Shown here: positions 1 to 8,344 of the stretch, piece by piece
Position numbering within the stretch: the first letter of the stretch is position 1
Layout: each line of letters opens with the position of its first letter
From: Melaminivora suipulveris
GTDB taxonomy: Bacteria > Pseudomonadota > Gammaproteobacteria > Burkholderiales > Burkholderiaceae_C
DNA length: 64,000 nucleotides
Reading direction: 5' to 3'
Assembly: GCF_003008575.1 (NCBI RefSeq)
Contig: NZ_CP027667.1
Span: 3,496,001 to 3,560,000 of the forward strand
Notes under the pieces: model-generated
Told to the model about the DNA's origin: nothing
The model's input: only the letters and a program-made list of their open reading frames with translations
Database searches by the model: none
Translations under genes and position numbers: made by a program

Positions 1-2
1 AC

Positions 3-2267
3 ATGCTTCGCCGGGCGCTCGATGCAAGGCTGAACGAGCTTCGGGTTCAGAAGCGCTATGACAGCGTTCGCGGTTTGCTGCGGCAGGCTCGGCTTGCAGT
101 GCCGCTCAGAGACCGCGTCAAGCACCTGGATGCCCTCAGGCTTCTCGCGGCCGACCGGAGTTCGTACGATACGTCTTGGGCGCTTGTGGACGCGGCTCAG
201 GAATGGAGGGCGACGTCACCTGCTGTAGCTCAATGGTGCAAGTCCAATCTGCCCGAGCGCATCAAGTCAAGCCTGGTTCACTATGCCAAACCATATGGCT
301 ACGATGAAGATCGATTCGAGACCGTTCTGGCACTGGTAGACCTGCAGCCGGCTGAGATCACCGACCTCATGCTCGCCGGTATCGGCACCAATGTCAGCCG
401 CCTCAGTGCTGAGCGTATACACCATCTCGTCGGCCTCCTTGCGCATAACCTCAGAGCGGGAGACGCCGCTGACCTGGCGCAGTGGTACGCGAGTCGGCTT
501 GTGGATAGGCTTGCGGATGCTGATCGGGTGACGCTGCCAGCAGACGACTGCTACCCTACGGATGTCGACACGGCAGCGGCTGGAGCGGTCTTCGCATGTC
601 TTGGCGATCCAGATCTCCGTGTGCGCTGGAGAGCAGCCCATGCTTCGCGCAGGCTTGCCACGACCGGCTGCGTCGCCGCGTTGCGAATCCTGGCATCCAT
701 GTACGAAGTGCGCCAATTGCCGGCATTTCGTTCGACCGAGCTCCCCTTCTACTGGCTCGCCGCGCGTCTATGGTTCGTCCTTACCTGGGAGCGCATCGCT
801 CACGAACGACCCGAAGTGGCTTTCCAGGCTGGCGACGTGCTTCTCAGCATCGCGCTCAATGATGACTTTCCACACATGCTGGTGCGAGCTGTAGCGCGTG
901 ATGCATGCCTGGCGCTGATCGCTGCGGGCTGGGCACCCCAGCGAGCTGATGCTCGAGCCGTGCTGGAGCGCGTCAACAAGTCCAGCGTCCCTCATATGAA
1001 GCAGGCTGTTCAAAGCAGGAGGCGTGGACTGGCACGAGGTCGAAGATCGGCCGAGCGCACGACACGCTTTCACTTCGATGAAATGGATACCAAGCCCTAC
1101 TGGTACAGCAATATCGTCGGTGGTTTCGCCAATGTCGACCTTGACGCATTTTGCGCGGAGGCCGACCGTTGGATCGTCGACATGTGGGGTGCCAATGAAG
1201 AAACTTACCGCTGGGATCACGAACCACGCCGCAATTCACTGGAGCGATACAACTACAACCTGACCAGCCATAACCACGGCTCGCTTCCGACCGTCGAGCG
1301 TTTCAGCACTTACCTCGAATGGCACGCCATGTGGTGTGCCGCCGGTGAACTGCTCAAGACAGAGCCGCTGCCAAAACCCGACCGAACTGGCGGTAGTTGG
1401 GGCAGCCTTGACGAACGCATCCGCAACCACCGACCTGCTGAACCTCCGCTCTGGTCGATTGACTTGGCCTGCCCCACGCCGCTGGTACTTCAGAACTGGT
1501 TCTTCAGCCCAGGCGATACACGCGGGTGGGTCGAATCCGTCGACGAGGGTGAACACCGGCAGGAGATTTTTCCGGAGGATCGTCCAGAGTATGCGGTTGT
1601 CTATGCACGCGCGACGCGCCGCTTAGAAAAGCAGGAGGAGTCTATAGCAGTGTCGAGCGCTCTGGCCGATCGCCGCACGGCCCCTGCGTTGACCCGCGCG
1701 CTTCAAACAATGGAGAGCGCTTGGGACTATAGGTTGCCCCACGAAGAGGATGAGGATGCCGAAGAAAGCAGTGGTCCATTCAGGCTCACTGGCTGGCTGC
1801 ATTCAGTTCAAGCGGATGGCGGCTTGGACGATAAAGACGAGTTCAAAGGCTCGATCGCTTACATTCCCATGCGTCCCGGGCGCCTCGTCACGGCACGTTA
1901 CTCACTAGTCCGGGATCCCGAAGGCTTTATGCGATGGTCCCGGTCAGATGCGACAGATCAGGAACCCATGTTCCTTTTTGAGTCCTGGGGCGCAGAAGTA
2001 CCTGACGACAGGTATCGCACTGGCTTTAGTTCTGAAGGGTATCGGCTTCTTGCCCATCGTCGACAACTCGGCCAGTTTCTGAACGATGTAGGGTTCGATT
2101 TGATTGTGGAAGTGGAGGTGGATCGACGTGAAAAATCAGACCAGCAATTCAATCTCGAGAAAGAAGAGCTCCGGACGCAGTTCGACCGCATCTACCGACT
2201 CACCGGAGATGGCGAACTCAGTATCGCCGAAGGACACCTTGGCACTTGGCTCGGCGATCGTCGATGA
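3..2267 (+). CDS. Large helical protein of unknown function, probably C-terminal part of a bigger protein
   Basis: I do not recognise this 754-residue protein. The first ATG lies two bases from the window edge, so the reading frame may continue upstream and this is probably only the C-terminal part. The first ~330 residues are Leu/Ala/Arg-rich helices of the kind seen in HEAT- or TPR-like superhelical scaffolds. Residues ~350-520 are rich in Trp and Tyr and look like a compact folded domain. The end is charged. No Walker A, nuclease or other catalytic motif is visible here. It overlaps the next gene by 59 bp in the same direction, so the two are probably co-translated. The C-terminal arm of a STAND-type defence ATPase would fit the context, but that is inference only; the ATPase part, if present, is outside the window. 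Confidence 0.6.
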   Translation: MLRRALDARLNELRVQKRYDSVRGLLRQARLAVPLRDRVKHLDALRLLAADRSSYDTSWALVDAAQEWRATSPAVAQWCKSNLPERIKSSLVHYAKPYGYDEDRFETVLALVDLQPAEITDLMLAGIGTNVSRLSAERIHHLVGLLAHNLRAGDAADLAQWYASRLVDRLADADRVTLPADDCYPTDVDTAAAGAVFACLGDPDLRVRWRAAHASRRLATTGCVAALRILASMYEVRQLPAFRSTELPFYWLAARLWFVLTWERIAHERPEVAFQAGDVLLSIALNDDFPHMLVRAVARDACLALIAAGWAPQRADARAVLERVNKSSVPHMKQAVQSRRRGLARGRRSAERTTRFHFDEMDTKPYWYSNIVGGFANVDLDAFCAEADRWIVDMWGANEETYRWDHEPRRNSLERYNYNLTSHNHGSLPTVERFSTYLEWHAMWCAAGELLKTEPLPKPDRTGGSWGSLDERIRNHRPAEPPLWSIDLACPTPLVLQNWFFSPGDTRGWVESVDEGEHRQEIFPEDRPEYAVVYARATRRLEKQEESIAVSSALADRRTAPALTRALQTMESAWDYRLPHEEDEDAEESSGPFRLTGWLHSVQADGGLDDKDEFKGSIAYIPMRPGRLVTARYSLVRDPEGFMRWSRSDATDQEPMFLFESWGAEVPDDRYRTGFSSEGYRLLAHRRQLGQFLNDVGFDLIVEVEVDRREKSDQQFNLEKEELRTQFDRIYRLTGDGELSIAEGHLGTWLGDRR

Positions 2268-2958
2268 GCTGCGGCTGGACACGCGAGGCGAATTGCTCCA
2301 ACGCTGGATGGCACACCATCTGGCCGAGACAATTAAAGCAGCGGAGCTGGCAGTCGGTGCCAAGAAGGCCAAATTGGAGCGCGACGCGGTTAGCTTGATT
2401 CTTAAGCTGTGGTCGCATCGTTCCGCGCTCCCGGAACCCGTCGATCCTCTTTCGGGATGCCGCGAGGCTCTCAATATCCTGAGACGACTCCAACCGGAGG
2501 CGAATCCTTGGGCTCACTTTTCGAGAAGGCGGCCTGACGAGATTCATTTGCGCGAGATGTTCGACGCGATGAGCAGGGCAATGCTGGCAGGGATTGCCCT
2601 GACTCAACTCAAACAAGTGAAAGAGCCCACAGCAGAGGCCGCGGCACACCTCGACCCCAGCGAGCTGGCGTTGCTGGACGCGTTCAAAGAATGGCAACCT
2701 TTTGTTGATCGCACGCCTCGCAACAAAGTGTCGTGGGAAACGCTGGATAATGGTGGCGCAGCGTTATCCATTGCGACAGAACCTAACCCTGTCGAAGCAG
2801 TCTATGCCGCCCCTAAAGATGAGATTCAGCTGCAAGATTTGGTTGGTGCCAACCTTAAATCCTTGCATAGCAGCTTGGGAAAGCTGATTGATCAGTGGGA
2901 CGCAAGTCGACGACGGGGCTCACCAGATGATAATCGTGACACCATCCTCGACCGGTGA
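2209..2958 (+). CDS. Hypothetical helical protein, partner of the upstream gene
   Basis: A 249-residue protein without recognisable motif. I chose the ATG at 2209 because a GGAG precedes it by a few bases and the residues before it in the same frame read as the shadow of the upstream gene. It is mostly amphipathic helix, with a Lys/Glu-rich stretch near residues 40-60 and a hydrophilic tail. There is no signal peptide or membrane segment. The start sits inside the last 59 bp of the upstream gene, which indicates translational coupling and a joint function. The pair may be the end of an uncharacterised two-gene defence or stress module; nothing in the sequence identifies the activity. Confidence 0.55.
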   Translation: MANSVSPKDTLALGSAIVDELRLDTRGELLQRWMAHHLAETIKAAELAVGAKKAKLERDAVSLILKLWSHRSALPEPVDPLSGCREALNILRRLQPEANPWAHFSRRRPDEIHLREMFDAMSRAMLAGIALTQLKQVKEPTAEAAAHLDPSELALLDAFKEWQPFVDRTPRNKVSWETLDNGGAALSIATEPNPVEAVYAAPKDEIQLQDLVGANLKSLHSSLGKLIDQWDASRRRGSPDDNRDTILDR

Positions 2959-3051
2959 CAGACTATCGATCATCTAGACTTCGCGGCATCGCAGACCCGC
3001 CGTGACTTGTGAGTCACCCCTGTTTTTGTGAGGTGAATTTTGTATCGCTGC

Positions 3052-4146
3052 CTAGCCGATCTCGTTCAAGGCTGTCGACAGCGTTGCCCGCAACCCATGG
3101 CCGGTCAGCCGACCGTCGAAGCCCATGCGTTTCAGGGCGAAGTTGACGGTGTTCTCGCTCATCCGATCCGTCAGCCGCAGCGCGCCTGGGAACAGATATT
3201 TTTGAGCAGGCTTGAAGTCGTTCAACAACTGCTTGACGATCTCCCGCGCGTGGCTCGACAAGGGCACGATGTAGGGCGGTATGTCATTCACACGCTTGCG
3301 CTGTTTACGGGTCAGCATCATGCGCTGTTTGAGTGACGCTGCAGGGATCACCCATAGCCCTCGCTTCAGATCGAACTGGGCGGGTGTGGCCAGCCGCAGT
3401 TCGCCTGTGCGTACTCCAGTGAGCAGCAGTAGGCGGACGGCCAACTGTGTCACCTCTCTTCCTTGGTAGGTACGCAAGATCCGCAAAAACGAAGGTATTT
3501 CCTGCATTCGCAAGAACGGGTTGTGTTGAACCGGTGGCAAGGGGACCGCGACCACATGCAGATCTCGTGCAGGGTTGTTCTCCATGTTCGGCACGATCAC
3601 CATGGCATATCCGAACAACTGCCGGAACCAGGTGCGGACCTTCTCGGCCACCCACAACGACCCGCGCTTTTCGATCCGCCCGACCACTTCCAGCAGGTGA
3701 TGCCGCGTGATTGCGTGGATGGCCATTCGCCGCAGGGGTGGGATGACGTCCTTCTTGAACACCCGCCGGATCTGCGCCAGCGTGCTCTGTCGTCCTTCCT
3801 CCAGGGCCAGCGCTCGGTAGGCAAGCCACCTTTCGTACACCGCGATGAAGGTGTGCTCACCTGCCAGCCGAGCGGCCTGCTGCTTCTGCTTGCGCGCGAT
3901 TCTCGGGTTGATGCCCTTGGCAATCAGCGTTCGCGCTTCGTCCCGCATGGCCCGGGCATCGCGCAAACTCAGTTCGGGGTACATGCCCAGAGACATCCGC
4001 GACTGCTTTCCCAGCCAGTGGTAGCGGAAGTGCCACGCCTTGCTGCCCTTAGGCGAGACAAAGAGCGACAGACCATCGTAGTCGCCCAGGGTGTAGTTCT
4101 TGCCCGTTGCCTTCGCGTTGCGGACATGCAGATCAGTGAGCGCCAT
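3052..4146 (-). pseudogene. P4-type tyrosine recombinase, C-terminally truncated (lacks catalytic Tyr)
   Basis: The N-terminus has the P4/prophage integrase arm-binding domain (DUF4102-like, with the GLSLFVSPKG pattern), followed by a SAM-like core-binding domain and the start of the catalytic domain. The first catalytic Arg is seen in LTGVRTGEL near residue 245 and the HxxR box in GHGLRAT near residue 350. The reading frame stops about eight residues later, so the second His and the nucleophilic Tyr, normally some 40-60 residues further on, are missing. I translated the next ~110 bases on this strand and found no continuation in another frame, so the end has been cut away rather than frameshifted. 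The 364-residue product should bind DNA but not recombine it. It probably marks an old integration or deletion boundary beside the ICE. Confidence 0.85.
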
Positions 4147-4585
4147 GCTCCAACTCCAAACTCCCAGATTAGCTGGGACAGGAGCCGCGGCCGCTTCAGC
4201 GCCGACCTTCAGGTCGCATCAATGCGGTGAGCCGGATATCGCATTGTTGGCCCGAAAAATGTACTTGACTGGGTAAGCTGTGGGCAGATTCCACTGATTG
4301 CCAGTGAAGCCCAGGCGATAAATTTCCTGAAGTTTCAAAAACTTAGGAAGCTTCTCAGAGTCACACAGCGGGTGTGAGTCTCACTTGGAGCGGGTGAAGG
4401 GAACAAATCCGCGCATCCAACCCATTGATTAATAACGGGTTTCCCCAGTTCGGATGTCCGATTTGGGCCACAAATGATACCAGTTTTGCCCTCCTGATGG
4501 ATAGATGCATCCACTGCTGTCTTAGGGCAGCTACAGGCAGCCACTGAGTTGTGTGCCCTGCGACCTGCTCCTAAGCGAAGTGGTA
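4147..4585. other. Intergenic stretch without a supported gene
   Basis: About 440 bp between the divergently ending integrase fragment and the LysR-like gene. A 69-codon open frame on the minus strand (4335-4544) has no recognisable product. No tRNA-like cloverleaf or obvious attachment repeat was found by eye. It should contain the promoter for the integrase fragment. Confidence 0.5.
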
Positions 4586-5227
4586 TCAGGCGCCCTGAGC
4601 TTGTGCTACATGCAGAGCTCTGCTCTCGAATCGCTCGGAAACAGAGTTCGCTTGCCCTTGGGGTCTATGCAGGTGCGTCACGATCTCGTAGGGACCGTCG
4701 TCCAGCGCTCGCATGCTGATTCCCCATCCATGGGCGCGCTTGATGCGCGATTGCGCGGATAGCCCGACACCGTAGCCGGCAGAAACCCATAGCGCCATCA
4801 TCTCGAAAGACGTGACGTACTGAAGATTCTGCTGGTCAGCAGGCGGGTGCGAGAGCAGCCGATGATCCAGCAGAGAACACGTCTCAGCCCGCCAGCGAAA
4901 GATCGGGTAGTCCTGTAGATCGGCGACGGTGAGCGCTGCCTGGTCAAGCAAGGGAAACCGCAGCGGCATCGCAACAGCCATGTGCTCAATCCACAAGGGC
5001 CGGGTTTGGATGGCCGGATCGCTCGACCCTTGAAGCGACACCCCTACGTCATAGCGGCCTTCACGGAGTCCATCAAGCAACTCGTCACCAGCAACCTCAA
5101 AGAACGCGATGCTGACCTCGGGTTCTTCGGCACGTTGCAGCGCGAGCAGCGCCGAAAGCTGAGATGACGATACGCCTGGCGCTATCGCAAGCCTGAGGTG
5201 GGCAGGTTGGCTGGTGATGTTGTCCAT
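4586..5227 (-). CDS. LysR-type substrate-binding domain protein without a DNA-binding domain
   Basis: A 213-residue protein that matches only the effector-binding half of LysR-type regulators: the RLAIAPGVSSSQLSALLA opening strand-helix, the RYDVGVSL pattern and the GYGVGLSAQSR segment near residue 160. The usual N-terminal winged helix (~60 residues) and linker helix are absent, and the start is a proper ATG with its own divergent promoter region, so this looks like a stable stand-alone form rather than a fresh truncation. It is transcribed away from the XRE regulator at 5349. It might act as a ligand sensor or dimerisation partner for the full LysR protein encoded at 5692-6582, which is inference. 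Confidence 0.75.
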   Translation of the reverse strand: MDNITSQPAHLRLAIAPGVSSSQLSALLALQRAEEPEVSIAFFEVAGDELLDGLREGRYDVGVSLQGSSDPAIQTRPLWIEHMAVAMPLRFPLLDQAALTVADLQDYPIFRWRAETCSLLDHRLLSHPPADQQNLQYVTSFEMMALWVSAGYGVGLSAQSRIKRAHGWGISMRALDDGPYEIVTHLHRPQGQANSVSERFESRALHVAQAQGA

Positions 5228-5290
5228 GGAGAACCCACAGAAGCGACGAAGCAGGTCAAGGGCAAACCAGCATCATAGTAAAGAGAGAAC

Positions 5291-5313
5291 TTTAACGTCT
5301 ATATGTTTAACGT
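5291..5313 (+). promoter_or_regulatory. Two TTTAACGT direct repeats in the divergent promoter region
   Basis: TTTAACGT occurs at 5291-5298 and again at 5306-5313, with start-to-start spacing of 15 bp, and is followed by an AT-rich GGTTAATTTAAG. The site lies between the LysR-like gene (start 5227, minus) and the XRE gene (start 5349, plus), where an autoregulatory operator would be expected. Confidence 0.5.
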
Positions 5314-5348
5314 GGTTAATTTAAGTGGATTGTTTGACGCTTCTGTCG

Positions 5349-5654
5349 ATGCAGAAGCTTACTATTCAGCCAGGTCGTCCACCTGGCACACCGACCTATG
5401 AATCCGAACCAGCATTAGCTTTCGGGCGGGCCGTTCGTGCCGCTCGCGTCGCGCAAGGCGTCGCTCAAGACGACTTTGCATTTCAGGCTGGAATATCGCG
5501 TTCGCACATGGGCAAGATCGAACGCGGGGAGCATGTGCCGACGCTTCCCCTGATACTGAAAATTGCTACCGCGCTCGGGATCAGCGCCAGCGAGTTGATG
5601 GCGGCGACTGAAAAAAACCTCAACTCTGGCAGTGAGCTGCAAGGCTCGCCATAA
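5349..5654 (+). CDS. XRE-family helix-turn-helix regulator
   Basis: A small (101-residue) Cro/C1-type DNA-binding protein. The helix-turn-helix spans roughly residues 25-80, with the typical FGRAVRAARVAQGVAQDDFA first helices, the SRSHMGKIERGEHVPTL recognition segment and the ISASELM closing helix. I preferred the ATG at 5349; a GTG at 5325 would add eight residues. It is divergent from the LysR-like gene and followed by a convergent LysR regulator. Small XRE proteins at this position in mobile elements usually control excision or transfer; here the target is unknown. The two TTTAACGT repeats just upstream are a likely binding site. Confidence 0.8.
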   Translation: MQKLTIQPGRPPGTPTYESEPALAFGRAVRAARVAQGVAQDDFAFQAGISRSHMGKIERGEHVPTLPLILKIATALGISASELMAATEKNLNSGSELQGSP

Positions 5655-5691
5655 GCGGCCGCGAACTTCAGTTACGGCCCTTGCCGCCGGA

Positions 5692-6582
5692 TCAATCGCC
5701 CGAGTGCTCGCGCAGGCGCGTGATGAACCGCTCCACCGATACCGGCATGCTCTCGCTGGTAGGTCGCAGCAAGTAGGTCGTGATGATCGCGGAATCCATA
5801 GCCAGGGGACGGATCACCACATCGGGGCGCGGGCTCGCCGCGACCCTGGTTGCCGTGATGAAGCCAACGCCGTAGCCCGCACCGACCAGGGTGAGCATCA
5901 TATCCAGCGAGGACACATGCTCGACAACGTCGGGCTCACGCTCCAACGGCCGCAGCAGCCGCGTCAGTTCGCGGTAGCAGCCTTCGCATGTCTGCGGGTC
6001 GCATAAGACCAGTGGGTAGCTCGCAAGCTGGTGCAGCGGAACGGCCTTGTGTGAAAGCAAAGGGTGCCGGGCAGGTACGGCGACCACCAGCGAGTCGTGC
6101 CAGAGCGGCTCGGTCACGATGTCATCGCCAACCTCCGCCGTGTGCGCGAACCCGATCGAGAAGTCGCCCGAGCGTAGCCCGCGCAACTGCTCGGCCAACG
6201 GCACTTCGGACAGACGAATCTCGATCTCCGGCTCTTCCTCGCGGCAACGGGCCAGGAGGGCTGACAGCCGGGGATCGATGGCGCCGTCGGACACTGCAAT
6301 GCGAAGGCTTCCGCTCAGGCCCGAGGCGACCGCCTGGACGTTCTCCTGAGCCTGCTTCAGCGCGGCGAACACCCTGCGCACGTCTTGCAGGAAAGTTGCG
6401 CCCGCCTCGGTAAGCACCGTACCTCGGCGGTTGCGCACGAAGAGCACTGCACCCAGGTCGTCCTCAAGCTCCTTGATGGCGCGGGACAAGGGTGGTTGTT
6501 CGATATGTAGGCGCTCGGCGGCCCGTGTGAAGTGCAGCTCCTCTGCGAGAGCCACAAAGCAGCGAAGGTGTCGCAGTTCCAT
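5692..6582 (-). CDS. LysR-family transcriptional regulator
   Basis: A full-length 296-residue LysR-type regulator. Residues 1-60 form the winged helix (MELRHLRCFVALAEELHFTRAAERLHIEQPPLSRAIKELE), with the signature AAERLHIEQPPLSRAI recognition region; residues ~90-290 form the periplasmic-binding-protein-like effector domain, ending with a conserved GYGVGFI segment. Length is normal for the family. It is convergent with the XRE gene and divergent from the WYL regulator of the BREX operon, separated by 278 bp. LysR proteins usually regulate the divergent neighbour, so it could influence the BREX promoter, but no effector can be deduced. Confidence 0.9.
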   Translation of the reverse strand: MELRHLRCFVALAEELHFTRAAERLHIEQPPLSRAIKELEDDLGAVLFVRNRRGTVLTEAGATFLQDVRRVFAALKQAQENVQAVASGLSGSLRIAVSDGAIDPRLSALLARCREEEPEIEIRLSEVPLAEQLRGLRSGDFSIGFAHTAEVGDDIVTEPLWHDSLVVAVPARHPLLSHKAVPLHQLASYPLVLCDPQTCEGCYRELTRLLRPLEREPDVVEHVSSLDMMLTLVGAGYGVGFITATRVAASPRPDVVIRPLAMDSAIITTYLLRPTSESMPVSVERFITRLREHSGD

Positions 6583-6834
6583 GGGCCGTGCTCCTGCTCC
6601 CTATCAAGGATCTATTCGCACCAGTCTTCGTCCGCGATGGCCTGCTGGATGCACCCCATTCCACGCCGATCCTGGTGCGCTCCGCTGGGCTGATTGCCTA
6701 CTCGTCCACATCAGATCTCTCATTTGCGCCTTAAAAAATGGTTATCATAATGCAGCATACTAGCAAATCAACTTAGATTTATAGACGTCTTTTCAAGCAG
6801 TTCATATACTTTCTGCAGAAACCCGCATAAGCAT

Positions 6835-6850
6835 TCGTTATTCCGAACGA
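6835..6850 (+). promoter_or_regulatory. Candidate operator upstream of the BREX operon
   Basis: An inverted repeat TCGTT-ATTCCG-AACGA ends ten bases before the ATG of the WYL regulator. It lies in the 278-bp divergent region shared with the LysR gene. WYL regulators of BREX islands are known to repress their own promoter by binding inverted repeats, so this is a reasonable candidate, though arms of five bases are short. A second small palindrome (TTATCATAA) lies at 6742-6750. Confidence 0.35.
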
Positions 6851-6860
6851 GTCAACCAGA

Positions 6861-7775
6861 ATGCCCCACGAACAACTTGCCGATCTAACCCAGCCACAAC
6901 GCGACCGCCTCGCGTTCGTGGAGTTGCGCCTGCGCTTCATGGGGGAGATGCGCCGCCAGGATCTGGTCACGCGCTTTGCTATCCAGTCCGCTGCTGCGTC
7001 CAGGGATCTGGCGCTGTACAAGGAGCTTGCCCCGGGCAACATCGACTACGACGGCAAAGGCAAGTGCTACGTCCTTGGGCCGAGCTTCCAGCCGATCTTC
7101 ACCTTCCCGCCCGAGCGGGCGTTGTCGTGGCTGACGCAGGGGTTTGGCGACGGTGAACCAATGCACATCAAGGCGTGGGTGGCCAGCGAGAGCCCGTCCC
7201 GGCTCACCCATCCTGACCTGGACATCCTGGCGAGCGTGACTCGTGCCATCCACTATGAATGCCCGATGGGTATCGAGTACCACTCCATCTCCAGTGGCCG
7301 CACCACACGCGAGATCGTCCCGTTCGCGTTGATCGACAACGGCCTGCGCTGGCACGTCCGCGCCTTCGACCGCAAATCGCAGGAGTTCCGGGATTTCGTC
7401 ATCACCCGCATCAAGCGCCCTGTGGTGCGTAAGGGGCAGCCCGTGGCGCCCCACGAAATGAACGATCAGGACATTCAGTGGACCCGGATCGTCGAGCTGG
7501 AGCTGGTTCCTCACCCGGATCAACCCCGGCCAGAAATCACCGAAATGGACTACGGCATGCGGGGTGGTGTGCTGCACATGAAGCTGCGTGCCGCCACGGC
7601 TGGCTACATCCTGCGCAAATGGAGTGTGGACTGCTCTCCCGACCATAGCCTGCGCGGCCCCGAGCACCGGCTTTGGTTGAAGGACCACCTCGCCATCTAC
7701 GGCGTGCGCAATGCGGTGCTGGCGCCGGGGTATGCATCGCCAGAAAGTGCTGACGCAGGAGCATCTTATGACTGA
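6861..7775 (+). CDS. brxR: WYL-domain transcriptional regulator of the BREX operon (BrxR-like)
   Basis: A 304-residue regulator with an N-terminal winged helix (residues ~10-65, including RRQDLVTRFAIQSAAASRDLALYKEL) and a central WYL-type ligand-binding domain (residues ~125-200), followed by a C-terminal extension (~210-290). The size and domain order match BrxR/CapW regulators, which repress BREX, CBASS and similar defence operons and are thought to sense an infection-linked ligand, possibly nucleic acid. It is the first gene of the defence operon, only ~60 bp before brxE and in the same direction, which is the usual place for BrxR. The specific ligand is unknown. Start: ATG at 6861 after an AT-rich promoter-like region. 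Confidence 0.85.
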   Translation: MPHEQLADLTQPQRDRLAFVELRLRFMGEMRRQDLVTRFAIQSAAASRDLALYKELAPGNIDYDGKGKCYVLGPSFQPIFTFPPERALSWLTQGFGDGEPMHIKAWVASESPSRLTHPDLDILASVTRAIHYECPMGIEYHSISSGRTTREIVPFALIDNGLRWHVRAFDRKSQEFRDFVITRIKRPVVRKGQPVAPHEMNDQDIQWTRIVELELVPHPDQPRPEITEMDYGMRGGVLHMKLRAATAGYILRKWSVDCSPDHSLRGPEHRLWLKDHLAIYGVRNAVLAPGYASPESADAGASYD

Positions 7776-7837
7776 TCAAAAAATGCATCTACCTCTATGG
7801 ATTGCCTCGGCAGAGCAAACGAATGACGAGAATTGAG

Positions 7838-8338
7838 ATGAAAGAATCCTACCTACCGACATTGCTGCAGATGAGGATGCTTGTCGGCTTCCTTGGCGAG
7901 CGTGCTCAGTGCGCCTGGTGGCCAACGGCGTTCTATGAGGCATCAAGCAAGCTCTTCCTGGAGCCGGTTTTCTCGAAAACGTCTCGCCTCGCTCAGTACC
8001 ACGGTGTGCTCGAAGCAGCCAGGCGATTGCACGACGAGCATTTGAGCGTGGGCAGCTACCACCTGTTTCGCTTGCCCGAAGAGGTCGAGCAAGACCTGCA
8101 CGCGACCGTGCAAAGCAGCGTGGGAGAAGAACTCGCCAGCCAGGCACCACAGAGCAAAGAGGCTGCGCTGGATGCGTTGAAGCGATTGGCTGCCACGGGC
8201 GGCACGTCCAGCGTGGGGCCAACGGCGGTGGGTAGCATCAATGATCTTGATTCCACCGACACGCTGAAGGCTATCGCTGCGGCCTATCTATCTGCTTTCA
8301 CCCAGAACGCCAAAACCTATCCGTATCTGGTGCCCTAA
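7838..8338 (+). CDS. brxE: BrxE family BREX protein
   Basis: A ~166-residue protein. The N-terminal pattern LLQMRMLVGFLGERAQCAWWPTAFYEASSKLFLEPVF, the SRLAQYHGVLEAARRLHDE segment and the YHLFRLPEEVEQDLH block match what I remember of the BrxE family, described as a subtype-specific BREX component and not as part of the minimal type 1 set. No catalytic motif is visible and its biochemical role is unknown. I placed the start at the ATG 7838; an ATG at 7823 and a TTG at 7802 are alternatives and none has a strong ribosome-binding site. It ends 6 bp before brxA, so it is clearly in the operon. Confidence 0.8.
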   Translation: MKESYLPTLLQMRMLVGFLGERAQCAWWPTAFYEASSKLFLEPVFSKTSRLAQYHGVLEAARRLHDEHLSVGSYHLFRLPEEVEQDLHATVQSSVGEELASQAPQSKEAALDALKRLAATGGTSSVGPTAVGSINDLDSTDTLKAIAAAYLSAFTQNAKTYPYLVP

Positions 8339-8344
8339 GAGTTT

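Noticed and set aside
4335-4544. A 69-codon minus-strand frame between the integrase fragment and the LysR-like gene
   Set aside because: No ribosome-binding site, no motif and unusual Ser/Cys-rich composition; treated as non-coding.
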